The translations under genes and the position numbers were made by a program. This document shows, piece after piece, positions 18,733 to 28,108 of a stretch of 64,000 nt of DNA (position 1 is its first letter; each line of letters starts with the position of its first letter). The notes beneath the pieces were generated by a model. The model was not told the DNA's origin and did no database searches. It saw only the letters and a list, made by a program, of their open reading frames with translations. Source of the DNA: Polaribacter porphyrae (lineage in GTDB: Bacteria > Bacteroidota > Bacteroidia > Flavobacteriales > Flavobacteriaceae). The DNA lies in contig NZ_MSCN01000001.1 of the NCBI RefSeq assembly GCF_002954685.1, positions 124,001 to 188,000 on the forward strand. Reading direction: 5' to 3'.

Positions 18733-19215
18733 ATGAAAAAAATAGAAATATCAACATCAGCAATAGTTTATAATAGTATTTCAGAATTATCTATAAATGA
18801 TAAAAATCTTATGAATAAAGCTATTGAAGCTCGTGAAAAAGCCTATGCTCCTTATTCTAAATTTAATGTAGGTGCTGCTTTATTGTTAGAAAATGGTGAA
18901 ATTATTTTAGGAAATAACCAAGAAAATGCAGCTTATCCTTCAGGAATGTGTGCAGAAAGAGTAGCAATTTGGAAAGGTGGTTCAACGTATCCTAATGTAA
19001 AAATCTTAAAGTTAGCTATTTCAGCAAGTTCAACAACTAGCAAAGTAGATAAGCCTGTAGGGCCTTGTGGTGCTTGTAGGCAAACGTTATCAGAATACGA
19101 AATCAAGCAAAAAGAACCTTTCGAAATTTTATTTATGGGAGAAGTTGGTGAGGTTGTAAAAACAGAATCATTAGCTTCTTTGTTACCTTTTTCTTTTGAT
19201 AGTTCTTATTTATAG
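18733..19215 (+). CDS. cdd: Cytidine deaminase
   Basis: A 160-residue zinc enzyme that deaminates cytidine and deoxycytidine to uridine forms in pyrimidine salvage. The metal and catalytic motifs are intact: MCAERVA (Cys73, Glu75) and GPCGACRQ (Cys112, Cys115); APYSKFNVGAAL at 39-50 binds the substrate. ATG 18733 is chosen because the upstream TTG at 18718 lies within the porV terminator. The stop abuts the ATG of the globin gene. Confidence 0.93.
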   Translation: MKKIEISTSAIVYNSISELSINDKNLMNKAIEAREKAYAPYSKFNVGAALLLENGEIILGNNQENAAYPSGMCAERVAIWKGGSTYPNVKILKLAISASSTTSKVDKPVGPCGACRQTLSEYEIKQKEPFEILFMGEVGEVVKTESLASLLPFSFDSSYL

Positions 19216-19599
19216 ATGAAAACTGATATTTCTTCAAGAAATGATATAAAACTCATTATCACAAAATTTTATGATAAATTGCTTGCTGATAAAAAAATGT
19301 ATCCTTTTTTTGAAGATATAATTAAACGAAACCATCTTGATTATCATTTAGAAATTATTACAGACTTTTGGAATGATGTTTTATTTGATACAATTACCTA
19401 TTCCAATAATGTAATGCAAAAGCATTTAGATAAAAATACTTTTATCAAGTTTCAAAAAGAGCATTTTTCTATTTGGGTGTCGTATTTTTCACAAACAATA
19501 GATACTTATTTTGAAGGAGAGAAATCTACTCAAATGAAAACTCGAGCACTCTCAATAGCAACAGTAATGAAGCTTAAGCTGAATATTTACAAAAAGTGA
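19216..19599 (+). CDS. Group III truncated haemoglobin
   Basis: A 127-residue truncated globin. The group III pattern is visible: MYPFFEDI early, ITDFWNDVLFDT in the middle, then the proximal-histidine segment EHFSIWVSYFSQTIDTYFEG, close to the family pattern HFxxWLxLF. These haem proteins bind O2, NO or related ligands; their roles are poorly known. The ATG directly follows the cdd stop, so the two are almost certainly co-transcribed. No haem-synthesis or NO-related gene lies nearby to point to a function. Confidence 0.85.
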   Translation: MKTDISSRNDIKLIITKFYDKLLADKKMYPFFEDIIKRNHLDYHLEIITDFWNDVLFDTITYSNNVMQKHLDKNTFIKFQKEHFSIWVSYFSQTIDTYFEGEKSTQMKTRALSIATVMKLKLNIYKK

Positions 19600-19650
19600 A
19601 ACTATTTCTTTAGACTAGATTATTAGGTAAACCTTTATTTGAACCTTCCA

Positions 19651-19670
19651 TTACTATGCGTGCATAGTAA
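19651..19670. promoter_or_regulatory. Palindromic operator-like site upstream of the KAS III-like gene
   Basis: TTACTATGC and GCATAGTAA are perfect 9-base arms around a GT centre. The site is 50 bases before the KAS III-like start, in the 120-base gap after the globin gene. Size and symmetry resemble sites of MarR-type regulators, but no regulator gene is adjacent. Confidence 0.45.
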
Positions 19671-19719
19671 ATTTCTTAACCTTGATTTTAATAACTTGCT
19701 ACACTATAACACATAATCT

Positions 19720-20784
19720 ATGATTTCATCTAAAATAACAGGAACAGGCACGTTTATTCCATCCCTTATAAAAACAAATTCAGATTTTTTAAAAGAAGAA
19801 TTTTTAAATAGTGATGGTTCTGATTTTTCTTATAGTAATGATGTAGTTATAGAAAAATTTAAAGCCATTACTGGCATAGAAGAAAGACGTTATGCAATTA
19901 AAGAATATACAACATCAGATTTGGCTTTTTTTGCTTCAAAAAAAGCTATTGAAGATGCTAGTATTAATCCAGAAGATTTAGATTATATTATAGTGGCTCA
20001 TAATTTTGGTGATGTGAAACAAGGTGCAATCCAAGGAGATACTCTACCAAGTTTAGCTTCAAGAGTAAAGTACCTTTTAAAAATCGAAAACCCAAATTGT
20101 GTGGCTTACGATATTTTGTTTGGTTGTCCTGGTTGGGTAGAAGGTGTTATTCAAGCCCAAGCCTTTATTAAAGTTGGTATGGCAAAAAAATGTTTGGTAA
20201 TAGGTGCAGAAACTTTATCAAGAGTTGTAGATAAACATGATAGAGATGCCATGATATATAGTGATGGTGCAGGAGCTTGTATTGTTGAAAAAACAGATGA
20301 ACAAGATTCAGGAATACTTGGTCATGCATCACAAACCTTTGCAAAAGATGAAGCCTATTTTTTACATTTTGGTAAATCTTTCAATACTAATTTAGATAAG
20401 GATACACGTTACATTAAAATGTTTGGCCGTAAAATTTATGAATTTGCGTTAACCAATGTTCCATTAGCTATGAAATCAGCTTTAGAAAAAAGTAATGTTG
20501 CCATTGATGAGGTAAAAAAAGTGTTTATTCATCAAGCAAATGAAAAAATGGACGAAGCGATTATTAAACGATTTTACAGATTGTATAAGAAACCAATTCC
20601 AAAAGGAGTAATGCCAATGAGTATTCATAAGTTAGGCAATAGCTCTGTAGCAACAGTGCCTACTTTGTTAGATTTAGTTTTAAAAGGTAAAATTAAAAAT
20701 CAAGAAGTAAATAAAGGTGATGTTATTATACTAGCTTCAGTTGGTGCAGGTATGAATATTAATGCAGTTGTTTATAAATATTAG
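19720..20784 (+). CDS. 3-oxoacyl-ACP synthase III-like condensing enzyme
   Basis: A 354-residue thiolase-fold protein of the KAS III (FabH-like) type. The catalytic triad is present: Cys136 (ILFGCPGWVEG), His271 (VFIHQANEK) and Asn307 (HKLGNSSVATVP). Compared with housekeeping FabH (about 320 residues) it is slightly longer, with an insert near residues 25-45, and ends in VGAGMNINAVVY. It may prime fatty acid or specialised lipid synthesis; no other fatty acid genes are adjacent. A palindromic operator-like site precedes it, suggesting separate control. Confidence 0.85.
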   Translation: MISSKITGTGTFIPSLIKTNSDFLKEEFLNSDGSDFSYSNDVVIEKFKAITGIEERRYAIKEYTTSDLAFFASKKAIEDASINPEDLDYIIVAHNFGDVKQGAIQGDTLPSLASRVKYLLKIENPNCVAYDILFGCPGWVEGVIQAQAFIKVGMAKKCLVIGAETLSRVVDKHDRDAMIYSDGAGACIVEKTDEQDSGILGHASQTFAKDEAYFLHFGKSFNTNLDKDTRYIKMFGRKIYEFALTNVPLAMKSALEKSNVAIDEVKKVFIHQANEKMDEAIIKRFYRLYKKPIPKGVMPMSIHKLGNSSVATVPTLLDLVLKGKIKNQEVNKGDVIILASVGAGMNINAVVYKY

Positions 20785-20866
20785 ACTCAAGGTTTTAGAC
20801 ATCATTTTATGTAACACAAAACTAATATCTCTGTATTTTTGTTATTTTGAGAAAGAATAAATTACA

Positions 20867-20935
20867 AATTCTAACCACTTTTCTACGAATTCTAATCCAT
20901 TTAAAAATTCTAATATATAATGTCAAAAATCTAAT
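20867..20935 (+). repeat. Four direct AATTCTAAT-like repeats upstream of guaA
   Basis: Copies AATTCTAAC (20867), AATTCTAAT (20888), AATTCTAAT (20906) and AAATCTAAT (20927) are spaced 21, 18 and 21 bases, about two helix turns. They fill most of the gap between the KAS III-like gene and guaA, ending 11 bases before a -7-like box. Confidence 0.45.
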
Positions 20936-20945
20936 ATCAAAATAT

Positions 20946-20953
20946 TATTTTTG
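20946..20953 (+). promoter_or_regulatory. Possible -7 box directly at the guaA start
   Basis: TATTTTTG matches TAnnTTTG but ends 3 bases before the guaA ATG, so a transcript from it would have almost no leader. A second TATTTTTG at 20834-20841 is an alternative with a 115-base leader that spans the direct repeats. Confidence 0.3.
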
Positions 20954-20956
20954 CGC

Positions 20957-22489
20957 ATGCAACAAAGTGTCCTTATTTTAGATTTTGGCTCACAATACAC
21001 ACAGTTAATAGCCAGAAGAGTTAGAGAATTAAATATCTATTGTGAAATTCATCCTTACAATAAAATTCCTAGCAAATTAGCTAATTTCAAAGCAGTAATT
21101 TTATCAGGTAGCCCAAACTCTGTAAGAGGAGAAAATGTACTGCATCCAGATTTATCAGAAATTAGAGGCAAAAAACCTTTGTTAGCTGTTTGTTATGGTG
21201 CACAGTATTTGGCACATTTTTCTGAAGGAAAAGTAGCAGAATCTAATACTAGAGAATATGGTAGAGCTAACTTGTCATTTATAAAAAATAATGAAGCTTT
21301 CTTTAAAAATATTTCAGAAGGGAGTCAAGTTTGGATGAGCCATTCAGACACCATTAAAAAGTTACCAGAAAATGGAGTACTGTTAGCAAGTACTAATGAT
21401 GTAGAAAATGCTGCTTACAAAATTAAAGGAGAGAATACGTATGGAATCCAATTTCATCCAGAAGTATATCATTCAAAAGATGGTAAACAATTACTAGAAA
21501 ACTTTTTAGTAGATATTGCTGATGTTGCTCAAGAATGGACACCAGATTCTTTTGTAGATAGCACAGTAAACGCTATTAAAGAAAAAGTTGGAAATGATAA
21601 AGTAGTTTTAGGGCTTTCTGGAGGTGTAGATTCTACAGTTGCAGCTGTGTTATTACACAAAGCAATAGGTGAAAACCTATATTGTATTTTTGTGAATAAT
21701 GGTTTGTTACGTAAAAATGAGTTCGAAAGTGTATTAAATCAATACGAAGGTATGGGTTTAAACGTTAAAGGTGTAGATGCATCAGAGCGTTTTTTGAAAA
21801 AGTTAGAAGGTATTACAGATCCTGAAGGAAAAAGAAAGGCTATAGGTAACACATTTATAGATGTTTTTGATGATGAAGCGCATCAAATTAAAGATGTAAA
21901 ATGGCTAGCACAAGGTACTATTTATCCAGATGTAATCGAATCAGTTTCTGTAAACGGAGGTCCATCTGCAACTATAAAAAGTCATCATAATGTAGGTGGT
22001 TTGCCAGATTTTATGAAGTTAAAAATTGTAGAACCTTTACGTATGATTTTTAAAGACGAAGTACGTAGAGTGGGAGCATCAATGGGAATTGACAAAGAAC
22101 TTTTAGGACGCCATCCTTTCCCTGGCCCAGGATTAGGTATTAGAATTTTAGGAGATATTACATCAGAAAAAGTTCGTATTTTGCAAGATGTAGATGCTAT
22201 TTTTATCAATGGTTTAAAAGAAGATGGTTTGTATGATAAAGTTTGGCAAGCAGGAGCAATGTTACTTCCTGTAAATTCAGTTGGAGTTATGGGTGATGAG
22301 AGAACTTATGAAAAAGTAGTAGCTTTAAGAGCAGTTGAAAGTACTGATGGTATGACAGCAGATTGGGTAGATTTACCATACACGTTTTTACAAAAAACAT
22401 CAAATAAAATTATAAATCAAGTAAAAGGAGTTAATAGAGTTGTATATGATATCAGCTCTAAACCACCTGCAACTATAGAATGGGAATAA
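20957..22489 (+). CDS. guaA: GMP synthase (glutamine-hydrolysing)
   Basis: A 510-residue enzyme that converts XMP to GMP with glutamine and ATP. The N-terminal class I amidotransferase has its catalytic Cys in [11 protein letters not shown] and His/Glu in [11 protein letters not shown]. The ATP-pyrophosphatase domain has [12 protein letters not shown], and the C-terminal dimerisation domain ends with the usual KPPATIEWE. The start is the ATG at 20957, not the TTG two codons upstream. The gene ends inside the first codons of a possible longer form of the next lipoprotein gene, so the two are probably co-transcribed. Confidence 0.96.
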   Translation: MQQSVLILDFGSQYTQLIARRVRELNIYCEIHPYNKIPSKLANFKAVILSGSPNSVRGENVLHPDLSEIRGKKPLLAVCYGAQYLAHFSEGKVAESNTREYGRANLSFIKNNEAFFKNISEGSQVWMSHSDTIKKLPENGVLLASTNDVENAAYKIKGENTYGIQFHPEVYHSKDGKQLLENFLVDIADVAQEWTPDSFVDSTVNAIKEKVGNDKVVLGLSGGVDSTVAAVLLHKAIGENLYCIFVNNGLLRKNEFESVLNQYEGMGLNVKGVDASERFLKKLEGITDPEGKRKAIGNTFIDVFDDEAHQIKDVKWLAQGTIYPDVIESVSVNGGPSATIKSHHNVGGLPDFMKLKIVEPLRMIFKDEVRRVGASMGIDKELLGRHPFPGPGLGIRILGDITSEKVRILQDVDAIFINGLKEDGLYDKVWQAGAMLLPVNSVGVMGDERTYEKVVALRAVESTDGMTADWVDLPYTFLQKTSNKIINQVKGVNRVVYDISSKPPATIEWE

Positions 22490-22494
22490 AATAT

Positions 22495-24102
22495 ATGAAG
22501 CATTTAAAGTTTTTTATTTTTCTATGCTTGTTAACGTTCACAGTTTCTTGTGGGCAGCAAATAAGATATATTCAATATAAGGTTAAGGAAGGCGAATCTG
22601 TGAGTAAGATTGCCCAAAAGTTGGATATGAAAGAAAAAGATTTAATTCGTTTAAACCCAGGTATTGATAGTTTGCCAAGAGCAAATTCTTATATTGTTGT
22701 ACCAGAAAAGAAATTAGAAGAATTTAAAAGAAAAGGAATAACTAATAAAGAGATTGTTTCCGATTCTATTTCTAAAAATGATGATTTAATTGACAAAGAT
22801 AAATTGGTTGATGAGTTATTACCGAAATTTGTTACTTACGAAATAAAAAAAGGAGATACTTTTTATAGTTTAAAAAAGCAATTTGATGTAACTAGAGGGG
22901 AGCTAATACTATTGAACCCAGAATTAACAGAAGGATTAAAAGTAGGTCAAGTTCTAAAAATAAAAGAAATTATACCAGAAGTTATTATAGATGAAGTTTT
23001 TTACAATGATTTTATAGATTATAATACTTCTATAAAAGCAGCTATTTTATTGCCTTTCAGAACTCATAAATATCAAAATGACACCTTAACTTTAAAAGAA
23101 ATTTTTGGAAGAAATGCGACTTTATTAAATATTGCTACAGATTTTTATTTGGGTGCTGAAGTTGCAGTAGATTCCTTGAGAAAGCAAGGTGTTGATATAG
23201 AGTTAAATGTGTTTGACACTGGCAATAGAAGAACTAATAAAATTATAGAAATTATCTCGAATAACAATTTAAATGAGAATGATGTTGTGATTGGACCCTT
23301 ATATTCAGAAGAAGTTCAAACAGTTGCATCTAATGTTAACATTCCTATTGTTTTTCCTGTTTACTCTAGCAATCAATCTAGTTTTAGCTCATCAAATATT
23401 ATTAAAACTTCTCCTGATAAAAAAGTATTTAGAGAAGAGTTAGAAAACTATTTTAAAGACAATTTTGTCGAAGGCAATATTGTAATTGTAAGTGATGGTA
23501 AACAAGAATCTTTACAAAACAGTAATTATTTACAATCTTCATTAAGCAATAATACAACAGCAAATACAGTTAATATTATAACACCACAAGATGGTTACAT
23601 AGAGAAAAGTAGATTTTTAGAATTACTGCAACCAGAAACCAAAAATTGGGTTATTATAGCAACTGATGATAATATCATTGTAAACGATGCAATAAACAGT
23701 TTAATCAGTTTACCAGAATTAACAACTGCTAAAGTTTTTACTTTTGATAAAGGACGAGTTTATGATAAAATTGATAATAGAAAACTTGCAAAACTAGGTT
23801 TTACTTATGTAAGTGATGAGTATTTAGATACGAATTCTTTTAAATCTAGAGTTTTTACAAAACACTATTTAAAAAAGAATAAAGCATTACCTTCTTTTTA
23901 TGCTACTAAAGGTTTTGATATTACATATGATATTTTAGTAAGATTAGCCAGTGGTAAAGATTTAAAAGAAACTTTTGAAGAAGGCCAGTCTGCAAGAGTA
24001 GAAACAAAATTCGATTATAGAAACAGTACTTATTTACCAGAAAATAAAGGCTTATTTATTGTACAATACAATGAAGATTTAACTTTAACAAAGTTGAAGT
24101 AA
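22495..24102 (+). CDS. LysM lipoprotein with periplasmic-binding-protein-like domain
   Basis: A 535-residue lipoprotein: the signal peptide ends in TVSC (Cys19). Two LysM peptidoglycan-binding repeats follow, YKVKEGESVSKIAQKLDM and YEIKKGDTFYSLKKQFDV. Then comes a region like type I periplasmic binding proteins (IKAAILLPFRTH, then FYLGAEVAVDSL, then VVIGPLYSEEVQTVA and PSFYATKGFDITYDILVRL). The second half resembles the ligand-binding LivJ fold, so it may bind a small molecule or wall fragment while tethered to peptidoglycan. ATG 22495 is preferred to ATG 22480, which overlaps guaA and delays the signal peptide. Confidence 0.78.
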   Translation: MKHLKFFIFLCLLTFTVSCGQQIRYIQYKVKEGESVSKIAQKLDMKEKDLIRLNPGIDSLPRANSYIVVPEKKLEEFKRKGITNKEIVSDSISKNDDLIDKDKLVDELLPKFVTYEIKKGDTFYSLKKQFDVTRGELILLNPELTEGLKVGQVLKIKEIIPEVIIDEVFYNDFIDYNTSIKAAILLPFRTHKYQNDTLTLKEIFGRNATLLNIATDFYLGAEVAVDSLRKQGVDIELNVFDTGNRRTNKIIEIISNNNLNENDVVIGPLYSEEVQTVASNVNIPIVFPVYSSNQSSFSSSNIIKTSPDKKVFREELENYFKDNFVEGNIVIVSDGKQESLQNSNYLQSSLSNNTTANTVNIITPQDGYIEKSRFLELLQPETKNWVIIATDDNIIVNDAINSLISLPELTTAKVFTFDKGRVYDKIDNRKLAKLGFTYVSDEYLDTNSFKSRVFTKHYLKKNKALPSFYATKGFDITYDILVRLASGKDLKETFEEGQSARVETKFDYRNSTYLPENKGLFIVQYNEDLTLTKLK

Positions 24103-24160
24103 GTATTTTGTAATACTGAACTTGTTTCAGCATCTTATAAAACAAATTAATAGAACAAAA

Positions 24161-24183
24161 AATCCGCTTTAAGCGGATTTTTT
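24161..24183. terminator. Bidirectional terminator
   Basis: AATCCGCTT and AAGCGGATT form a perfect stem with almost no loop, flanked by an A run on the left and a T run on the right. It serves the convergent LysM lipoprotein gene and the 171-aa membrane protein gene. Confidence 0.75.
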
Positions 24184-24204
24184 TATATCTTAAAAAGGAA
24201 AAAA

Positions 24205-24720
24205 CTAGATTTTTTTCATTTGTTGTTTCATCATTTGCATTTGTTCTTTTAGCATACCATGTTTGTCTAATTTTTTAGCTTCAGCCATTAGATTAGTAGC
24301 TTCACGTTTACGTCTTTTTGTCATTGCAATTCCTGCTAATTGTAGTTTAGCCATAGCTAAATCATGATCCATTGCTAAACCTAATCTAACTGCTTTACGC
24401 AAATATTTTTCTGCTTGTGTAATGTTTGTTTGGCTTAACATAATACCATGCAAATAATTGTAATACCCTTGTTGTTTTGTAGTTAAAGCAGCTTCAGGGC
24501 TTTTTATATAACCTAACCATTTTCTAGCTCCATCAAAATTTTGCTTTCTCAATTGTAAAAAAGCTAATAAAATAAATTCATTTTTAAAATAAAGCAATAC
24601 AAAAATACCAGCTAAAAGAAGTATAGAAATTCCGTTCATTATATTTCCTTGAACAAATTGATATACAGACCAAGCTGTAATTAATGTTGCTAAAACTAAT
24701 TTTATATTTTTATTGAACAT
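24205..24720 (-). CDS. Membrane protein with TPR-like cytoplasmic helices, function unknown
   Basis: A 171-residue protein. Two hydrophobic helices lie near the N-terminus (VLATLITAWSVYQFV and GISILLLAGIFVLLYF). The rest is helical and TPR-like, with QQGYYNYLHGIMLSQ, TQAEKYLRKAVRLGLAMDHDLAMAKLQLAGIAM and a basic KRRKREATNLMAEAKKL, ending in a Met/Gln-rich tail (EQMQMMKQQMKKI). Conserved hypothetical proteins of this type are found in flavobacteria. A short intergenic gap separates it from ccsBA, which is on the same strand downstream. Confidence 0.6.
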   Translation of the reverse strand: MFNKNIKLVLATLITAWSVYQFVQGNIMNGISILLLAGIFVLLYFKNEFILLAFLQLRKQNFDGARKWLGYIKSPEAALTTKQQGYYNYLHGIMLSQTNITQAEKYLRKAVRLGLAMDHDLAMAKLQLAGIAMTKRRKREATNLMAEAKKLDKHGMLKEQMQMMKQQMKKI

Positions 24721-24815
24721 TGGTTCTTATGTTTATTTAATAATGGGCAAAAATACATTTTCTTTAGATAAATACCTATAAGGATTTTAAAACCTTGTAG
24801 ATGATTAATAGGTAA

Positions 24816-27800
24816 TTACTTTTTGTAATATTTTACGTATTTAAACCATGCTAACGTGCCAAGAATAATAACAAATCCTAAAGAGTAATATACAGAGCTT
24901 GGTGTAATAACTCTATCTCCACTAGCATAAGAATGTAAACCAGATAGATAGAAGTTTACTCCAAAAAATGTCATCATTATAGATGCATAAGCAATAATGG
25001 TCCATAGGTTAAAAGTATATCTACTTCTCATACCTGGAATTAAACGCATATGTAGTAAGAAAGCATAAATCATAATAGAGATTAGAGCCCAAGTTTCTTT
25101 AGGATCCCAGCCCCAATAACGCCCCCAACTTTCATTAGCCCACATTCCGCCTAAAAAGTTACCAATGGTTAACATAACCAGACCAACAGTTACAGTCATT
25201 TCATTTATAATGGTAATTTCTTTAATGTTAATATCCATTTTCTTTTTGTTCTTCTTATTTGTAAACAAGATTAAGAAAAGTGAGAAGATACCTAGAATCA
25301 TACCTAAAGTTAGTGGTCCATAACTTGCTACAATTATAGATACATGTACTAACATCCACCAAGAATTTAGCACAGGTTGTAAATTTGCAATTTCTGGATC
25401 TACCCAATTCATGCCAGCAACAAATAATATTATTGCAGAAACAAATGTAGTTGCTGTAATTGTTAATGCAGATTTTCTACCTAAACATAACCCAAATAGC
25501 ATAGTTGCCCAAGCTACGTAAATAATGGCTTCATAAGCATTACTCCAAGGTGCATTACCACTTATATACCATCTAGAAATTAAACCTAAAGTGTGTATTA
25601 TAAATAGACTAATTACAAGCCCTATAAGAGCTTTTACGGTGAAATTTAGCCACTTTTTGGAATTAAAAATTTGTGCAATTACAAAAATGATTAATAACAA
25701 ACTTGCAAGACCATAATAACGTATTAGTTTTTGAAAAATATTATATTTATTGTAGGCTATTTCTAGTTCTATTCTATCATCTGTAGGAATAACTTCTGCT
25801 CCAAACTTCTTTTGATACTTTTTAATACCATCTAACACTTGATTTGCTTTAGTATAATCTTCTGTCTTTTTTGCAGTTTGTAATAACTGTATATAAAGAG
25901 GTAAAGATTTACGAACAAAAATGGTATCTGATGCCTTAAACCCTTTTTCTGCATAAGTTTCTGGTTGAGAAACCCATTTATTGTTCTCATGGTTTGGAAT
26001 AGGATATATTTTTAAAATTCCACCACCAATTGCACTGTATAGTAAACCAACTCTTCTATCGATTTTAATTAAATCTTGTTCAAATTTATTTTGAATTTTT
26101 TTCTTTTGAGCTTCAGCAACTTTATTTTTTATAATATATTCTCCTCTATTTGTAAAAAAGTCTGATAAACGTGCGTATTTTATTGTGTCTGCCAAACCTA
26201 ATTGTTGGCGAATTTTCATATTCCCTCTTTCTAGATAAATGGCTGGTACCTCATACCAAAGCATAGGGTTTTCTATAATTGATAATAAAACTTGGCTGGG
26301 TTGCATTCCTTTTAATACTTCAGAATGAGTAACCTTTCTTACCAATTCAGAAGCAAATGTATGAGCAGGTTTCATTCTACCACCAGCATCCTGAATTACC
26401 AGTTTACTAAACTCATCTGCATGACTTTCGGCAACAAGATTAGCTTTTAAAATTGAATCTATTTGTTGGTCTGTAATTCTTTTTGAATTATGATTATTTT
26501 GATGTTGACCATAACTAAATCCTGTTAAAAATAATAAACCTACTACTGAAAGCTTTGCTTTTTTAGTTCTTATTTTTTTTAAGGAATTTTTTAAACTATC
26601 AAAACGTGTGTATTTTGCAAAGAAAATACTAATCATTCCAGTATATAAAAGTGAATATCCTAAATAAGTGATAAAAGTTCCCCACCAATCATGATTAACA
26701 GACAAATGAGTTTGTTCCCTTTCTCCTGATAAATCATAACTAGATTGAAAGAATTTATAACCTCTGTGATCTAAAATATGATTCATGAAAATACGATAAT
26801 CAAAGGTTTCTGATTTGTCAATTACAGTAACTTCACTTGCATATGAAGCTGCACTTTCAGAACCTGGATATTTTTCTAGTTGAAAATCATTCAGCTTTAC
26901 ACTAAAAGGAGTTTCTAAAATTTTAGCACCATACCACATTCTAAAATTAAGACCATTAATAGAAAATTCTTGCAAATTATCATTACTAAATTTACCACCT
27001 GTAAGTTCTACTTTTTTGCTACTTCCATTGGCAGTTACGTTTAATACAATAACATCTAATTTTTTATCATCTTTTGGGCCACTAACCGTTTTCATAATAC
27101 CTTTACTCGGGTATTGAGGTACAACAAAAGGTAACCCAGCAATATTATATAAGGATCGTAATTTAAAATCTTGAATTGTATCTTTAGCTAATTGTCCCTT
27201 TTTTTCAGTAGCCATTACCTGATACATTCCTTCAGATTTTGAAACTATTTTTAATGAATCATTTCTTTTAAAAATGCTAATATTGGCATCGCTTTTATCA
27301 GCTTCGTAGCCAACTAAAATATTATGAATATTCTGTATAGTTCCTTTTTTAATGTAGTGTTCATGTCTGCTACCACTAGAAGATTCTACTAAAAATAAAT
27401 ACTCATCTCCATTTTTATCAGCAACTAATTTTCTTTCTGCCCAAGGAATATAGTCAATCAATTCAAATTTAAAATCTTTGCTAGTTTCTTTGGTTGTAAA
27501 ATCATCTGAATAAGACCAAGAGTTTTTACCCCAAGCAGAGAGTAAAATAGGCTCATTAATTTCTGATTTTTGTACTTTACCATTGTCAACAATGGCATTT
27601 ACATATGTAGTTTCTGATAAAAATGTATTGGTAGTTTCACCTTCATCGATTAACATAATACCTTCATAACCAATATATCTGGTAACACCTGCACCAATAA
27701 TGATAAACAAAAATGCTAAATGAAACATTAATACTGCCCATTTTTCTTTTTTGTATAATCTATATCTAAAAATATTTCCAAAAAAATTGATAACAAAAAA

Positions 27801-27965
27801 AATCATGATTGCTTCAAACCACCAAGAATTGTAAACCAAAGCTTTAGCTGTTTGTGTACCAAAATCATTTTCAATAAAAGTGGCTACACCCATTGCTGTT
27901 GCAAATAAAATAAATAAAACAGCCATTAAACGTGTAGAGTACAGAAAATCTAAAAATTTTTTCAT
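24816..27965 (-). CDS. ccsBA: Cytochrome c biogenesis protein CcsBA (ResB-ResC fusion)
   Basis: A 1049-residue integral membrane protein of the System II cytochrome c maturation pathway, which exports haem and attaches it to apocytochromes. The N-terminal half is CcsB/ResB-like: helices at residues 10-30 and 47-65, then a large periplasmic region, then a helix near HDWWGTFITYLGYSLLYTG. The C-terminal half is CcsA/ResC-like with the haem-handling WWD segment WANESWGRYWGWDPKETW and conserved histidines in LVHVSIIVASYG and AFLLHMRLIPG. Single-chain CcsBA is known in Bacteroidota and epsilonproteobacteria. It is not next to other cytochrome genes here. Confidence 0.92.
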   Translation of the reverse strand: MKKFLDFLYSTRLMAVLFILFATAMGVATFIENDFGTQTAKALVYNSWWFEAIMIFFVINFFGNIFRYRLYKKEKWAVLMFHLAFLFIIIGAGVTRYIGYEGIMLIDEGETTNTFLSETTYVNAIVDNGKVQKSEINEPILLSAWGKNSWSYSDDFTTKETSKDFKFELIDYIPWAERKLVADKNGDEYLFLVESSSGSRHEHYIKKGTIQNIHNILVGYEADKSDANISIFKRNDSLKIVSKSEGMYQVMATEKKGQLAKDTIQDFKLRSLYNIAGLPFVVPQYPSKGIMKTVSGPKDDKKLDVIVLNVTANGSSKKVELTGGKFSNDNLQEFSINGLNFRMWYGAKILETPFSVKLNDFQLEKYPGSESAASYASEVTVIDKSETFDYRIFMNHILDHRGYKFFQSSYDLSGEREQTHLSVNHDWWGTFITYLGYSLLYTGMISIFFAKYTRFDSLKNSLKKIRTKKAKLSVVGLLFLTGFSYGQHQNNHNSKRITDQQIDSILKANLVAESHADEFSKLVIQDAGGRMKPAHTFASELVRKVTHSEVLKGMQPSQVLLSIIENPMLWYEVPAIYLERGNMKIRQQLGLADTIKYARLSDFFTNRGEYIIKNKVAEAQKKKIQNKFEQDLIKIDRRVGLLYSAIGGGILKIYPIPNHENNKWVSQPETYAEKGFKASDTIFVRKSLPLYIQLLQTAKKTEDYTKANQVLDGIKKYQKKFGAEVIPTDDRIELEIAYNKYNIFQKLIRYYGLASLLLIIFVIAQIFNSKKWLNFTVKALIGLVISLFIIHTLGLISRWYISGNAPWSNAYEAIIYVAWATMLFGLCLGRKSALTITATTFVSAIILFVAGMNWVDPEIANLQPVLNSWWMLVHVSIIVASYGPLTLGMILGIFSLFLILFTNKKNKKKMDINIKEITIINEMTVTVGLVMLTIGNFLGGMWANESWGRYWGWDPKETWALISIMIYAFLLHMRLIPGMRSRYTFNLWTIIAYASIMMTFFGVNFYLSGLHSYASGDRVITPSSVYYSLGFVIILGTLAWFKYVKYYKK

Positions 27966-28108
27966 GCGAAAGTCATGCTTTTTGAGTTTTGCAAATTTAC
28001 GGATAAAAGCAAAAATAGTTTGTAAAGTAATACTATTTTTTCCTGTTAAGAACTGTTAAAAATAAAGTTGATATTTTTACTTGAGAAAAGATATTTTTAT
28101 CTCTATTT

